Positions 44,301-55,791 of a DNA stretch of 64,000 nt are shown piece by piece. How positions within the stretch are numbered: position 1 is the stretch's first letter; each line of letters opens with the position of its first letter. A model generated the notes under the pieces. That model did not search any database, was not told the DNA's origin, and saw nothing but the letters and a program-made list of their open reading frames with translations. The DNA is from Kitasatospora kifunensis (GTDB lineage: Bacteria > Actinomycetota > Actinomycetes > Streptomycetales > Streptomycetaceae). The stretch lies in assembly GCF_014203855.1 (NCBI RefSeq), contig NZ_JACHJV010000001.1:5952001-6016000 (forward strand), given 5' to 3'. The position numbers and the translations under genes were made by a program.

Positions 44301-44931
44301 CGAACAGCTCCAGCACCGCGCGGGCGGCGAAGGGCAGGCCGTGCCGCACGACCCAGGCATCGGCGAACGGCGGGTCCTCCCAGCCGCCGGGCCCGTACGG
44401 CGGCAGCAGGATCGACACGACGGCGGCGCCGAGCGGATCCGCCTCGCCGACCAGGTAGGCGCGCGCGGCGTGCACCAGCGTCGGGTCGGTGTCCGGGTCG
44501 GCCAGCACCGCCTCGACGATCTCCCGGTCGGTGGCGAGCCACTGTGCGGCCCGGTCCACCGCGGCCGGCTCGGGCGGGGTCGTGGTTCGCACCAGCCCAC
44601 CGCGGCGCGGCTGGACCAGGCGGTGCCAGGCGGCGGGCAGCACGAAGACGTCCTCGTCCGGCAGCTCGGCGGGCTCCGGCGCGGGGGCGGCGTCGGGGAC
44701 GGGGACGGGGGCGGCGTCGGGGGTGCCCACGGCCTGCGTGTATCCCTTGCGCTCCTTCTCCGACACCAGCTTCCCGAAGTGCGCCGCTGCCGCGTCGGCC
44801 GAGGCCAGTTCCTTCAGCTGGACCCGGCCCGCAGTGCCGATCCGGCCATAGCGGATCCGCACTGACGGGCCTTCGACGGCGGCCTCCCAGAACTTCGCCG
44901 AACCGTCGGTGACGAGCTCCCAGCGTCGCAC
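41329..44931 (-). CDS. WGR and DUF4132 domain protein (MolR-like)
   Basis: A 1200-residue protein. The N-terminal WGR domain (RRWELVTDGSAKFWEAAVEG, YGRIGTAGRVQLKE) is a nucleic-acid-binding module also found in PARP proteins. A long Leu/Ala-rich helical repeat middle part follows, and the C-terminus is DUF4132 (APAERKRFAALKREVRTVAADQLHRLE, FNELFVRHPLVCHLTRRLVW, VTEDHTFADVHDDGYALP). GTG start at 44931 with GGAGGAG upstream. Cellular role unknown for the family; a DNA-damage or molybdenum-related role has been suggested for relatives. It stands alone, with no partner nearby. Confidence 0.85.
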   Translation of the reverse strand: MRRWELVTDGSAKFWEAAVEGPSVRIRYGRIGTAGRVQLKELASADAAAAHFGKLVSEKERKGYTQAVGTPDAAPVPVPDAAPAPEPAELPDEDVFVLPAAWHRLVQPRRGGLVRTTTPPEPAAVDRAAQWLATDREIVEAVLADPDTDPTLVHAARAYLVGEADPLGAAVVSILLPPYGPGGWEDPPFADAWVVRHGLPFAARAVLELFEIASNRSHRSVPGAYPPPRFRAARDYPQLHVTGGSADRVRALLAAADEATYEQTVAALARCRDTPRRRLVTGYLAPGTPGWAEDCLNDQPDHVRTDWETLRPLLLRVLDDPAQVSRLAPDPRRFVLPWSVALIATLAEALGMACVPLLREAIETADGAEQLRAVTAAVARFPSDDAFGMLLSRLDDKFTRPALQQAMERYPRRATRLLAAAALADGKAATTARHLLRTHLAVHRAVLPQLLQELDPAAVELVHSLGVDREQVAEAAPAELPALLVSPPWTRKRSRRSPRVLTGLQPDAPQLAWQEGEQESWAAYDDMWGYPDADDWAAEAVKVLRPETAFWSARRLLLKGPADELAPWLESWRPVVHWGDNAAELRPVIAKYGLTALPTTLAVAAARPAKLASLLFPFRDAAVARLLADWLIRLKTLQPTARSWFARHGTAAALLLVPDAVGPAGAVRQAAEQALRLAAAPEGDEAVLAAVSARYGTQAAEIVGAILAADPLESTLPARLPEPPAWVQPAVLPQLLLTSGAALPPEAVRHVLTVLALSKPGQPYPGLAVVRQACRADSLAEFAWSLFEQWQQAALPAKESWILHALGLLGDDETVRRLSPVLRSWPGEGAHHRAVEGLDVLAAIGTDTALLHLHSLAQRVKFKALRVRAQEKIEEIAQGLGLSAGQLADRLVPDLGLDPDGSTVIDYGPRRFTVGFDEQLRPFVRDCDGVRRKDLPTPGARDDQELAPAERKRFAALKREVRTVAADQLHRLEAAMLTQRSWTAAEFNELFVRHPLVCHLTRRLVWLAEQPGAGTPTAFRVTEDHTFADVHDDGYALPEDATVRLPHPLHLGAGRSAWAGLFADHEIAQPFPQLRRPVRRFTPQEAAGHRLHRFEGGEAPVGRLLGLTKRGWQRGEPQDAGIERWFSKQLGPGVHLVIQLDEGISTGYLADATHQAFRTVWLGSTPCDYWPGGQYPLRFGDLDPVTACELLADLEEVTAG

Positions 44932-45108
44932 GGCCTCTCCTCCCTCGGTGTGGCCGGCTGCCAGGTGCGGCGGTCATCCGGCGATCTTGGGCGAGACCCT
45001 AGCGAGTGCCCCCGACAATCAGAGGGACACGGGGGGTTGGGCCCGACTGCCCAGTGCGGCGAGTTCGCCGTGGACGCGCCGGTCGGCCGGACAGGGCCCA
45101 GGAGGTCC

Positions 45109-45525
45109 TCAGCTCATCAGCTCGGGTGCGAAGTAGTCACGCAGTCGAGCGATCTTCCCGTCGCGGATGCGGAAGATCTGGACCAGCGAGACAGTCACGT
45201 CCTCTCCGTCCTCTCCGTCCTCCTCGAAGACCGTGTCGATCTCGGCGATGAACACATCGGGATCGGCGGTGGTGTGCAGCACGTATCCGGACTTCTCAAG
45301 GTTCGGCGAGCGGTCGCCCTTCACCGGCTGCTCGTAGTACGCGGCCATCGCGCTACGGATCTCCTCGCGACCCACCAGCCTCCTGGGGAAGGCGGCGCCG
45401 GCAGGCATGAGCGGCGCCTCGAAGACACCGTCCGTGGTGAAGTTCTCGGCAAGGGCATCGGCGTTGCGGGTCATGGCGCCGGCGTAGAGGTAACTCTCGA
45501 AGATCTGCTGTGGTGTTCGGGACAC
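45109..45525 (-). CDS. SnoaL-like (NTF2-fold) protein
   Basis: A 138-residue protein with the NTF2/SnoaL pattern: TPQQIFESYLYAGAMTRNADALAENFTTDGVFEAPL, GREEIRSAMAAYYE, and a final VSLVQIFRIRDGKIARLRDYFAP. The family includes polyketide cyclases and many ketosteroid-isomerase-like proteins of unknown substrate. I chose the GTG at 45525 because AGGAGG lies 5 nt upstream; the longer frame adds 11 residues. It is monocistronic and its substrate is unknown. Confidence 0.8.
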   Translation of the reverse strand: MSRTPQQIFESYLYAGAMTRNADALAENFTTDGVFEAPLMPAGAAFPRRLVGREEIRSAMAAYYEQPVKGDRSPNLEKSGYVLHTTADPDVFIAEIDTVFEEDGEDGEDVTVSLVQIFRIRDGKIARLRDYFAPELMS

Positions 45526-45605
45526 GGCGGCCTCCTGGCATCGGACTTGGGAGACCACACAATCACAGTGACGCCACCGGGAACGGGGTTCTGGGAACGC
45601 TCACG

Positions 45606-47075
45606 TCAGAGCTGATGCGTCAGCGCGGCATCGTGATCGATCCTGGCGGCCGGGAGGCCGCGGCCTCCTGCGGGCCCGTTGCCGACCGGGCGCCAGGCGC
45701 GGTACAGGCGCAACCCCACGATGACGAGAACGGCGATGCCCAGGGGCGGGTAGATCGAGCCGGGCAGTTGCCAGTACCAGGCGACCCCGCGCCCCCATCG
45801 GTGGGGTGCTATCCACATGGCGTGGCAGAGGAACACCGCCAGCGTGATGCCGAGCAGCACCCGCCGCGCCGTGGTCCTGGCCTCCACGGCCAGCAGCGCG
45901 ATGAGAGGTATGCACCAGACCCAGTGGTGGGTCCAGCTGATTGGCGAGATCAGCAGCGCGGTGAACGCGGTACAGACGGCGCCCCATGCGTCGGCCCGGC
46001 GCAGGAGCCGTGCGGAACGCCCGGCCAGGACGGCCACCGTGAGGCCGAGCGACCCGACGACAGCGCAGGCGGCGAGCCCGACCAGGCCCGGGTCGTTGAC
46101 GTCGAGGAGTCGGCAGACGGCGCCCCGGAGGGACTGGTTGTCCATCAGGACCGTGACGCCTACCCGGCTCGGGTCCCAGAGGTACCTGGTCCAGAAGCCG
46201 AAGGAGGCGTCGGGCAGCACGAGCCAGCCGATCAGACCGGCCGCCAGGAAGGTGCCTCCCGATACCAGGGCCGCCCTGATCCGGCCGGTGAGGAGCAGGT
46301 ACACGGCGAACAGGCCCGGGGTTATCTTGATGGCGGTGGCCAGACCGATGCCCACGCCCTTGAACCGGCTGCGGTCCGGCCGGTTCAGGTCCCACAGGAC
46401 CAGGCAGAGGATGCCGAGGTTGACCTGGCCGTACTGGAAGGTGGTGTACACCGGTTCCAGCCAGACGCCGAGGCCGGTCGCGAGAAGGACAACGGCTGCA
46501 CGGTGACGTGCGCGGGGCCACCCGATCAGGCGCAGGGAGAGGTAGACGGCCAGGGCGAGCAGGGCGAGGCTGAGGAGCACCACCAGAACCCGCAGCGTGC
46601 TCACGTCGAACCAGGTGCTCGACACGAAGAGCATCGCGGCGAAGGGCGGATAGGTGGCCGGCAGGTCCCACTCGCGCATGGCGTACAGGTCCTCGCCGTG
46701 CACGACCGCGGCGCCCTCGGCTCGGTAGACGAGCATGTCGATCATGGTCGAGCCGTGGAAGTGACGCACGACGGCGAACACCACCAGTGACGCCACTGCG
46801 ACGCACGCCGCCAGGACGGTCCAGGACCCCGATCTCGTGGGTGACGAGGCGCCGTTGGGTTCCGTCGTCGCTACCTGCCGTGCCCATCGCTTGAGACCGA
46901 ACGTGTGCACCGCAGTAGCACCCCGTAGAGAGAGCCAGATCGTTCCGTCGTCAGCGTCTGGGTCCACCCACCATAACCATGCTTTTGACGAAATTCTCAT
47001 CTGAGCTGGTCGGGTGACGTGTTCGCGGTCGTGTCGTTCCCCTTCGGGCACAAGATTACGGATTGATGTAACCAA
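45606..47075 (-). CDS. PimE-like polyprenol-phosphate mannosyltransferase (GT87/DUF2029)
   Basis: A membrane glycosyltransferase of the GT-C fold, DUF2029 (GT87) family, which in actinobacteria includes alpha-1,2-mannosyltransferases acting on lipid-linked mannose. It has around ten helices; motifs seen are DMLVYRAEGAAVVHGEDLY (acidic residues in the first loop), LPATYPPFAAMLF, FQYGQVN, and ISPISWTHHWVW. The start is uncertain: I give the longest frame (489 residues), but the first 70 residues are not hydrophobic and lack family features; an ATG at 47000 or a GTG near 46910 is at least as likely. No partner gene adjoins. Confidence 0.75.
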   Translation of the reverse strand: MVTSIRNLVPEGERHDREHVTRPAQMRISSKAWLWWVDPDADDGTIWLSLRGATAVHTFGLKRWARQVATTEPNGASSPTRSGSWTVLAACVAVASLVVFAVVRHFHGSTMIDMLVYRAEGAAVVHGEDLYAMREWDLPATYPPFAAMLFVSSTWFDVSTLRVLVVLLSLALLALAVYLSLRLIGWPRARHRAAVVLLATGLGVWLEPVYTTFQYGQVNLGILCLVLWDLNRPDRSRFKGVGIGLATAIKITPGLFAVYLLLTGRIRAALVSGGTFLAAGLIGWLVLPDASFGFWTRYLWDPSRVGVTVLMDNQSLRGAVCRLLDVNDPGLVGLAACAVVGSLGLTVAVLAGRSARLLRRADAWGAVCTAFTALLISPISWTHHWVWCIPLIALLAVEARTTARRVLLGITLAVFLCHAMWIAPHRWGRGVAWYWQLPGSIYPPLGIAVLVIVGLRLYRAWRPVGNGPAGGRGLPAARIDHDAALTHQL

Positions 47076-47235
47076 TCGTCAGGTTCGAAGCGTTCTTAGT
47101 GGTTGAGCGGCGCGAGAGCCGCCGGCCTGCCTCTGCGTGAGGCGGGCCCCGCCCGGCGATGGAGTGTGAGTTGCCCCAGCAGGCAAGGCCCCTTTCCCGA
47201 GTCGCGCCCGGCGGCTGTTTCATGATCCTTCTGCG

Positions 47236-47265
47236 TTGACAGTCCCGCTGCCGGGCTTCTAGGTT
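47236..47265 (+). promoter_or_regulatory. Promoter of the mbtH-NRPS operon
   Basis: TTGACA (47236-47241), an 18-nt spacer and TAGGTT (47260-47265) fit the actinomycete housekeeping consensus (TTGAC-N18-TANNNT). It lies 227 nt before mbtH, leaving a leader of about 220 nt. Confidence 0.55.
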
Positions 47266-47284
47266 GAAGCCGCCGCACGGTAGC

Positions 47285-47297
47285 TGACGTAGCGTCA
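47285..47297. promoter_or_regulatory. Dyad TGACG-TAG-CGTCA
   Basis: Perfect 5-bp arms around a 3-nt centre, about 20 nt downstream of the proposed -10 box. It is placed to act as a repressor site. No regulator gene of this locus lies in the window. Confidence 0.4.
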
Positions 47298-47491
47298 AAT
47301 ATGCTCCACTGCCAGGCCGTACGCATCCGATACGGGATATGACGAGCGCGTGCCGCGCGCACCGCGCAGGACGGCTCCGTCCGGTTCCACAGATTCCTCC
47401 CACCGCCGAACGCGCGGCGCTACCGCCTCCTTGGCTGACGTCGGTCGGTGACCGCTGCCCCATTCCCGCCAGCAGAAATCGAAGGTGAAGC

Positions 47492-47707
47492 ATGGCCAAT
47501 CCATTTGAGAACGACGACGCCCAGTACTGCGTTCTGGTCAACGACGAGGGACAGCACTCGCTCTGGCCCGCGGAGCTTGAGGTGCCGGCCGGTTGGGCGG
47601 GGCGGTTCGGCCCGTCGCCGCGTGAGGCGTGCCTGGCCTATGTCGAGGAGCACTGGACCGACATGCGCCCGCTCAGCCTGGTCCGTGAGATGGATGCGTT
47701 GGCCTGA
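47492..47707 (+). CDS. MbtH-like protein, second copy
   Basis: A 71-residue MbtH-family chaperone of adenylation domains with NPFEND, YCVLVNDEGQHSLWP, PAGW, and YVEEHWTDMRP. AAGGTGAAG precedes the ATG. It is the first gene of the NRPS operon (132 nt before the synthetase). It differs from the MbtH at 1986-2201 in the loop before the last helix (AGRFGPSPREAC in place of VVALPETDRQSA), so the two genes are not a recent duplication. Confidence 0.95.
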   Translation: MANPFENDDAQYCVLVNDEGQHSLWPAELEVPAGWAGRFGPSPREACLAYVEEHWTDMRPLSLVREMDALA

Positions 47708-47839
47708 TGGACGCGCTCGCTGAGCGAGCGGTCACCTGACCATCTGGCGAGCAGAACCGAAGAAGACAGGCGGGCAACGCCGCGCACGGCGCGGCCGACT
47801 GTCGCCGATTCGCCGAACCAATGAGGTTGAGAGAAAGCC

Positions 47840-50800
47840 ATGCCTGCGCACGAGTCGGCCCTGGTGCCGCTTTCCCGAGCACAGCACGGAATCTGGCTGG
47901 CCCAACAGCTGGATCCGACGAGCAGTGCCTACAACCTGGCCCAGTACACCGACATCAGAGGGCCGTTGACGCTTTCGGTGCTCGACCGGGCGGTGCGGCG
48001 ACTGGTCGCTGAGGTGGAGACCGCGCACGTGCGGCTACGGCCGGACGGGGTCAGCGCGCTGCAAGTACGGCATGACGGACCGAGCCGGCCCTTGGACTCG
48101 GTCGATCTGAGCGGCGAGCGGCTACCGCGGGAGGCTGCCGAGCACTGGATGCGCGAGGCGGTCGAGCAGCCGGTCGACCTGCTGGCCGGGCCGCTGTTTC
48201 GCACCGCCGTGCTCCGGCTCGCGCCCGACTGGCACTTCCTCTACGTGGGTGGCCACCACATCATGACGGACGGCTTCAGCGGCTCCCTGGTGAGCGCCCG
48301 GATCGCGGAGCTCTACACCGCGTTGGAAGGCGGCGAGGAGCCCGCCGCCCACTCCTTCGGCACGCTGGCCCAACTGCTGGAGCAGGACGCCGCCTACCAG
48401 GCCTCGGAGCGGTTCGAGGAGGACCGGGCCTACTGGCTGGCGCACTTGAGCGACCTGCCCCGGCCCGCCGCGCTCTCCGGTCGGCCGACCGGCTCGGTGT
48501 ATGCGGGTGGCGCGGGTGGCGGGGGCGGTGGCGGGGGCGCGACGCGGCGGACGGGGCGGATCGGCGCCGCGCAGACGGCCGCCGTGCGCGCCGCGGCCCG
48601 CCAGGCCAGGACCGCCCTGCCCGCGCTGGCGGTCGCCGCGGTCGCCGCCTACACCCAGCGGATGACCGGCGAGTCGAGCGTGGTGCTCGGCCTGCCGGTG
48701 ACCGCGCGGAGCAACGCGGTGCTGCGCGGCATCCCCGGCATGGTGTCCAACATCGTGCCGCTGCGCCTGGAGGTCGGCGCGGACCTGCGCTGGAGTGACC
48801 TGGCGCAGCAGGCCTCGGCCGAGATGAAGCGGGCGCTGCGCCACCAGCGTTACCTCCATCAGGACATGCGCGCCGATCTGGCCCGCGTCGAGGGTCTGGC
48901 CCGAATCGATGGTCTGGCCCGCGCCGAGAGCCTGTTCGCGACCCAGGTCAACGTCCTGCCGGCCGGCAGCGGCCTGCGGTTCGGTGCTGCCACCGGTACC
49001 CAGATCTACCTGGCCGGGCCGGTCGACGACCTGTCCGTCGTGCTCCAGGACCACGGCAGCGAAGGCCTGATGCTGGAGGTCGAGGCCAACGCCTCGCGCT
49101 ACCTGGCCGATGAGGTGGCCGGCCACCAGCAGCGGCTCTCCGCCTTCCTGTGCGCGGCCGCGGCGGATCTCGATCGGAGGGTCGGCCGCACCGAGCTGCT
49201 CACACCGGCCGAGCGCCGCTGGGTGCTGGTCCAGGGCAGGGCCACCGCGCACCGCGAGGATCCGACGGCGACCACGCTCACCGAGCGGTTCGCCGCCCAG
49301 GTGGCGCGCACGCCGGACGCGACCGCGCTGAGCGCGGACGGTGCCCGGTACAGCTACCGGGAGTTGGACCTGCGGGCCAACCAACTGGCGCACCGGCTGC
49401 TCGCGTTGGGAGTGACGGCCGAGACGCCCGTGGTGCTGCTGCAGGAACGCACCCCGGACCTGGTGGTCTCGATGCTGGCCGTGGTCAAGGCGGGCGGCGT
49501 CTACCTGCCGCTGGACACCCGGCACCCGGTGCAGCGGCTGCGGACCACGGCGCACGACGGCGGCGCGCTGCTGGTGCTCTGCGACGCCGCCACCCTGGAG
49601 CTCGCCGAGCAGTTGGAGCTGCCCGCGGTCGCGGTGGACGCTCCGCGGACCTGGCAGGACACGCCTGCGACCGACCCGGCCGTGACCTGCGGCCCGGCGC
49701 AGCTGGCGTACGTGATGTACACCTCCGGCTCCACCGGCACGCCCAAGGGCGTCGCCATCTCGCACGAGGACATCCTGGGGCTGGCGCTGGACCAGGTCTG
49801 GGACGGCCAGGCGCACCGGCGGGTGCTGTTCCACTCGCCCGCGGCCTTCGACCTGGCGACCTACGAGGTGTGGGTGCCGCTGCTGAACGGCGGCGAGGTC
49901 GTCGTCGCGCCGCCCGGCGAACTGGACATACCCACCCTCGGGGCCGTGCTCGCGCGGCACCGGGTGACCGCGCTGTGGCTCACCGCCGGACTGCTGCGGT
50001 TGGTCGCCGAGGAGGACCCGGGGTGCCTGGCCGGGCTCCGGGAGCTCTGGGCGGGCGGCGACGTGGTGCCCGCCCAGGCGGTGCGCCGACTGCGCGAGGC
50101 CTGCCCGGAGCTGGTGATCGTCGACGGCTACGGCCCGACCGAGGCGACGACCTTCATCACCTACCACCGGCTGGCCACCACCGACCCGGTGCCCGACCCG
50201 ATGCCGATCGGCCGACCGTTCCAGGGGATGCGCTGTTACGTGCTGGACGAGCAGCTGCGGCCGGTTCCGGCGGGCAGCGTCGGCGAGTTGTACGCCGGCG
50301 GCATCGGACTGGCGCGCGGCTACGTCCGCCACCCGGGCCGTACGGCCGAGCGCTTCGTGGCGGACCCGTTCGTGGGCGAGGGATCGCGGATGTACCGCAC
50401 CGGGGACGTGGTCCGCTGGAACAGCGGCGGTGAGCTGGAGTTCGTCGGACGCAGCGACGACCAGGTGAAGATCCGCGGTTTCCGGATCGAGCCGGGCGAG
50501 ATCGAGTCCGCCTTGGCCGACTGCCCCGGTGTCGGCGATGTGGCGGTGGACATCCGCACCGGGCCGCGCGGGGACAAGCGCATCGTCGCCTACGTGGTGG
50601 CGCAGAGCGCCGCAGGGGAAGGGGACCTCGCGCCGTTGCGGGCCCACGCGGCCGCCACGCTGCCGTCCTACATGGTGCCCGCGGCCTTCGTGCCGCTCGA
50701 CGCACTGCCGCTGACCGGCAACGGGAAGGTGGACCGCCGGGCGCTGCCGGCACCGGACTTCGGCGCACTGGAGGTGGCCGGGCAGGCCCCGGCCACCGAG

Positions 50801-52617
50801 ACCGAGGCGACGCTCTGCGCGCTGTTCGCCGAGGTCCTCGGCCTCGCCTCGGTGGGCGCGGACACCGGGTTCTTCGAGCTCGGCGGGGACAGCATCATGG
50901 CGATCCAGTTGGCCGGGCGGGCCAGGCGGGCCGGCCTGGTGTTCACGCCCCGGGAGGTCTTCGACCACCGCACGCCGGCCGCGCTGGCCCGGGTCTGCCG
51001 CACCGAGCGGGCGGAGCCGGCCCAGGAACGCGACCCGGACGCCGGCGTCGGCCCCCTCCCCGCCACCCCGATCGTCCACCGGCTGCGCGAACTCGGCGGG
51101 CCGATCGACGGCTACCACCAGTCGGTGGTGCTGCGCAGCCCGGCCGGCCTGGACGAGCCGACGCTGCACCGGGCGGTGCAGTACCTGCTGGACCGGCACG
51201 ACGCGCTGCGGCTGCGGCTGGCCGACCGGGACGGCGACTGGCAGCTGTCGGTCGCCGAGCGCGGCGAGGTGTCCGGCAAGGCGTGCGTGACCCGGGTCGA
51301 CATCGAGCACGCTGTCGACGCCGAGAGCACCGAGGCCGCGATGGCGGACCTGGTGCGCGCGGCCCGGGACCGGGCCGCGCGCGAACTGGCGCCGCAGGAG
51401 GGTGCGTTGGTCCGGGTGGTGTGGCTGGACCGCGGACCCGACCTGCCGGGTCGGCTGGTGCTGGTGCTGCACCACCTCTGCGTGGACGGCGTCTCCTGGC
51501 GGATCCTGGTGCCCGAACTCCTCGCCGCGTACCACGCGGAGAGGGCCGGCACCGCGCCGCGCCTGGACCCGGTCGGCACCCCGCTCAAGGAGTGGGCCGA
51601 GCAGCTGGCGGCCGCCGCCGACCAGCCCGGGACGGTCGCCGAACTCGCCTACTGGCAACAGACGCTGGACGGCGACGATCCGCTGTTGGGCCGTGGCCGC
51701 CCGGACCCGGAGCGCGATGTCGTCGCCACCGAGGCCCGGCTGACCCGCACCCTGGCGCCCGAGCTGGTCGAGCCGCTGCTGACCGGCGTGCCGGCGGCCT
51801 TCCACACCGGCACCACCGAGGTGCTGCTCGCCGGCCTGGCGCTGGCGGTGACCGACTGGCGCCAGCGGCACGGCCGCCCGGACGGCCCGATCCGGGTGGA
51901 CCTGGAGGGCCACGGCCGCGAGGGCGAGCGCTACGGCGCCGACCTGACCCGCACCGTCGGCTGGTTCACCGCGCTGTATCCGGTGCGGCTGGTCGCGGAT
52001 GCCACGCAGACGGCCGGCGCCTGGGCGGCGGGCCCGGCGGCCGGCGCGCTGATCAAGCGGGTCAAGGAGCAGCTGCGGGCGGTGCCCGGGCACGGGCTGG
52101 GCTACGGCCTGCTGCGCCACCTCAATCCGCGGACCGGGCCGCTGCTCGCCGCCGCGCCGGCCCCGCAGATCTGCTTCAACTACCTCGGCCGTACCGCAGG
52201 CCTCGGGTCCGCGACGGAGGGCCACACGCCTGGAGGCCGCACGCCGGAGGCCGACTGGTCGATCGCCGTCGAGGACGGCGCCTTCGCCGGTGGCGGCGAT
52301 CCGACGATGCCGCTCGGCCACCTGCTGGAGATCGACGCGGTCGCCCAGGAGACCCCGCACGGCACCGAGTTGAGCGTCTCCTGGCGCTGGCCGGGCGCAC
52401 TGCTTGAGGAGCGCGAGGTGCAGGACCTGGCCGACACCTGGCAGCGGGCGCTGGAGGTGTTGGTGCGCCACGGGCAGTCGCCTCAGGCGGGCGGGCGCAC
52501 CCCGTCCGACCTGGCGTTGGTGGAGCTGGCGCAGGAGGAGATCGAGGGCTTCGAGGCGGACTTCGCCGCCGAAGCGGCGTGGGACGAGTCGGACGAGGAC
52601 GCATGGGGGACCGGCCG

Positions 52618-52621
<4 letters not shown>
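47840..52621 (+). CDS. NRPS module C-A-PCP-E
   Basis: A 1593-residue first synthetase of the second locus. The N-terminal C domain (VPLSRAQHGIWLAQQLDP, HHIMTDGFSG near 140) is of the type found in EntF and other initiation modules, so an acyl or aryl starter could be loaded. A domain about 480-970: TSGSTGTPKG near 628, GYGPTEATT near 763, NGKVDRRAL near 961. By-eye code is DLYWWGGTFK, close to valine-type codes. PCP has FFELGGDSI near 1011. The E domain has HHLCVDGVSW near 1212 and EGHGREGERYG, so the residue should be delivered as the D-form. A run of glycines (about residues 222-233) interrupts the C domain. The stop overlaps the next start as GTGA. Confidence 0.93.

Positions 52622-55787
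<3,166 letters not shown>

Positions 55788-55791
<4 letters not shown>

Larger units (their letters stand above)
47076..47491. other. Leader region of the second NRPS locus
   Basis: This 416-nt stretch is gene-free and divergent between the PimE-like gene and mbtH. It contains a good promoter and a dyad, listed separately. Confidence 0.6.

Noticed and set aside
41299..44865. Plus-strand frame of 1188 codons opposite the WGR/DUF4132 gene
   Set aside because: It has Gly/Arg/Gln-rich composition with no motifs; the minus strand encodes recognisable WGR and DUF4132 domains with a good start.
45510..46790. Plus-strand frame of 426 codons opposite the PimE-like gene
   Set aside because: Hydrophilic, repeat-like composition; the minus strand gives a normal membrane protein.
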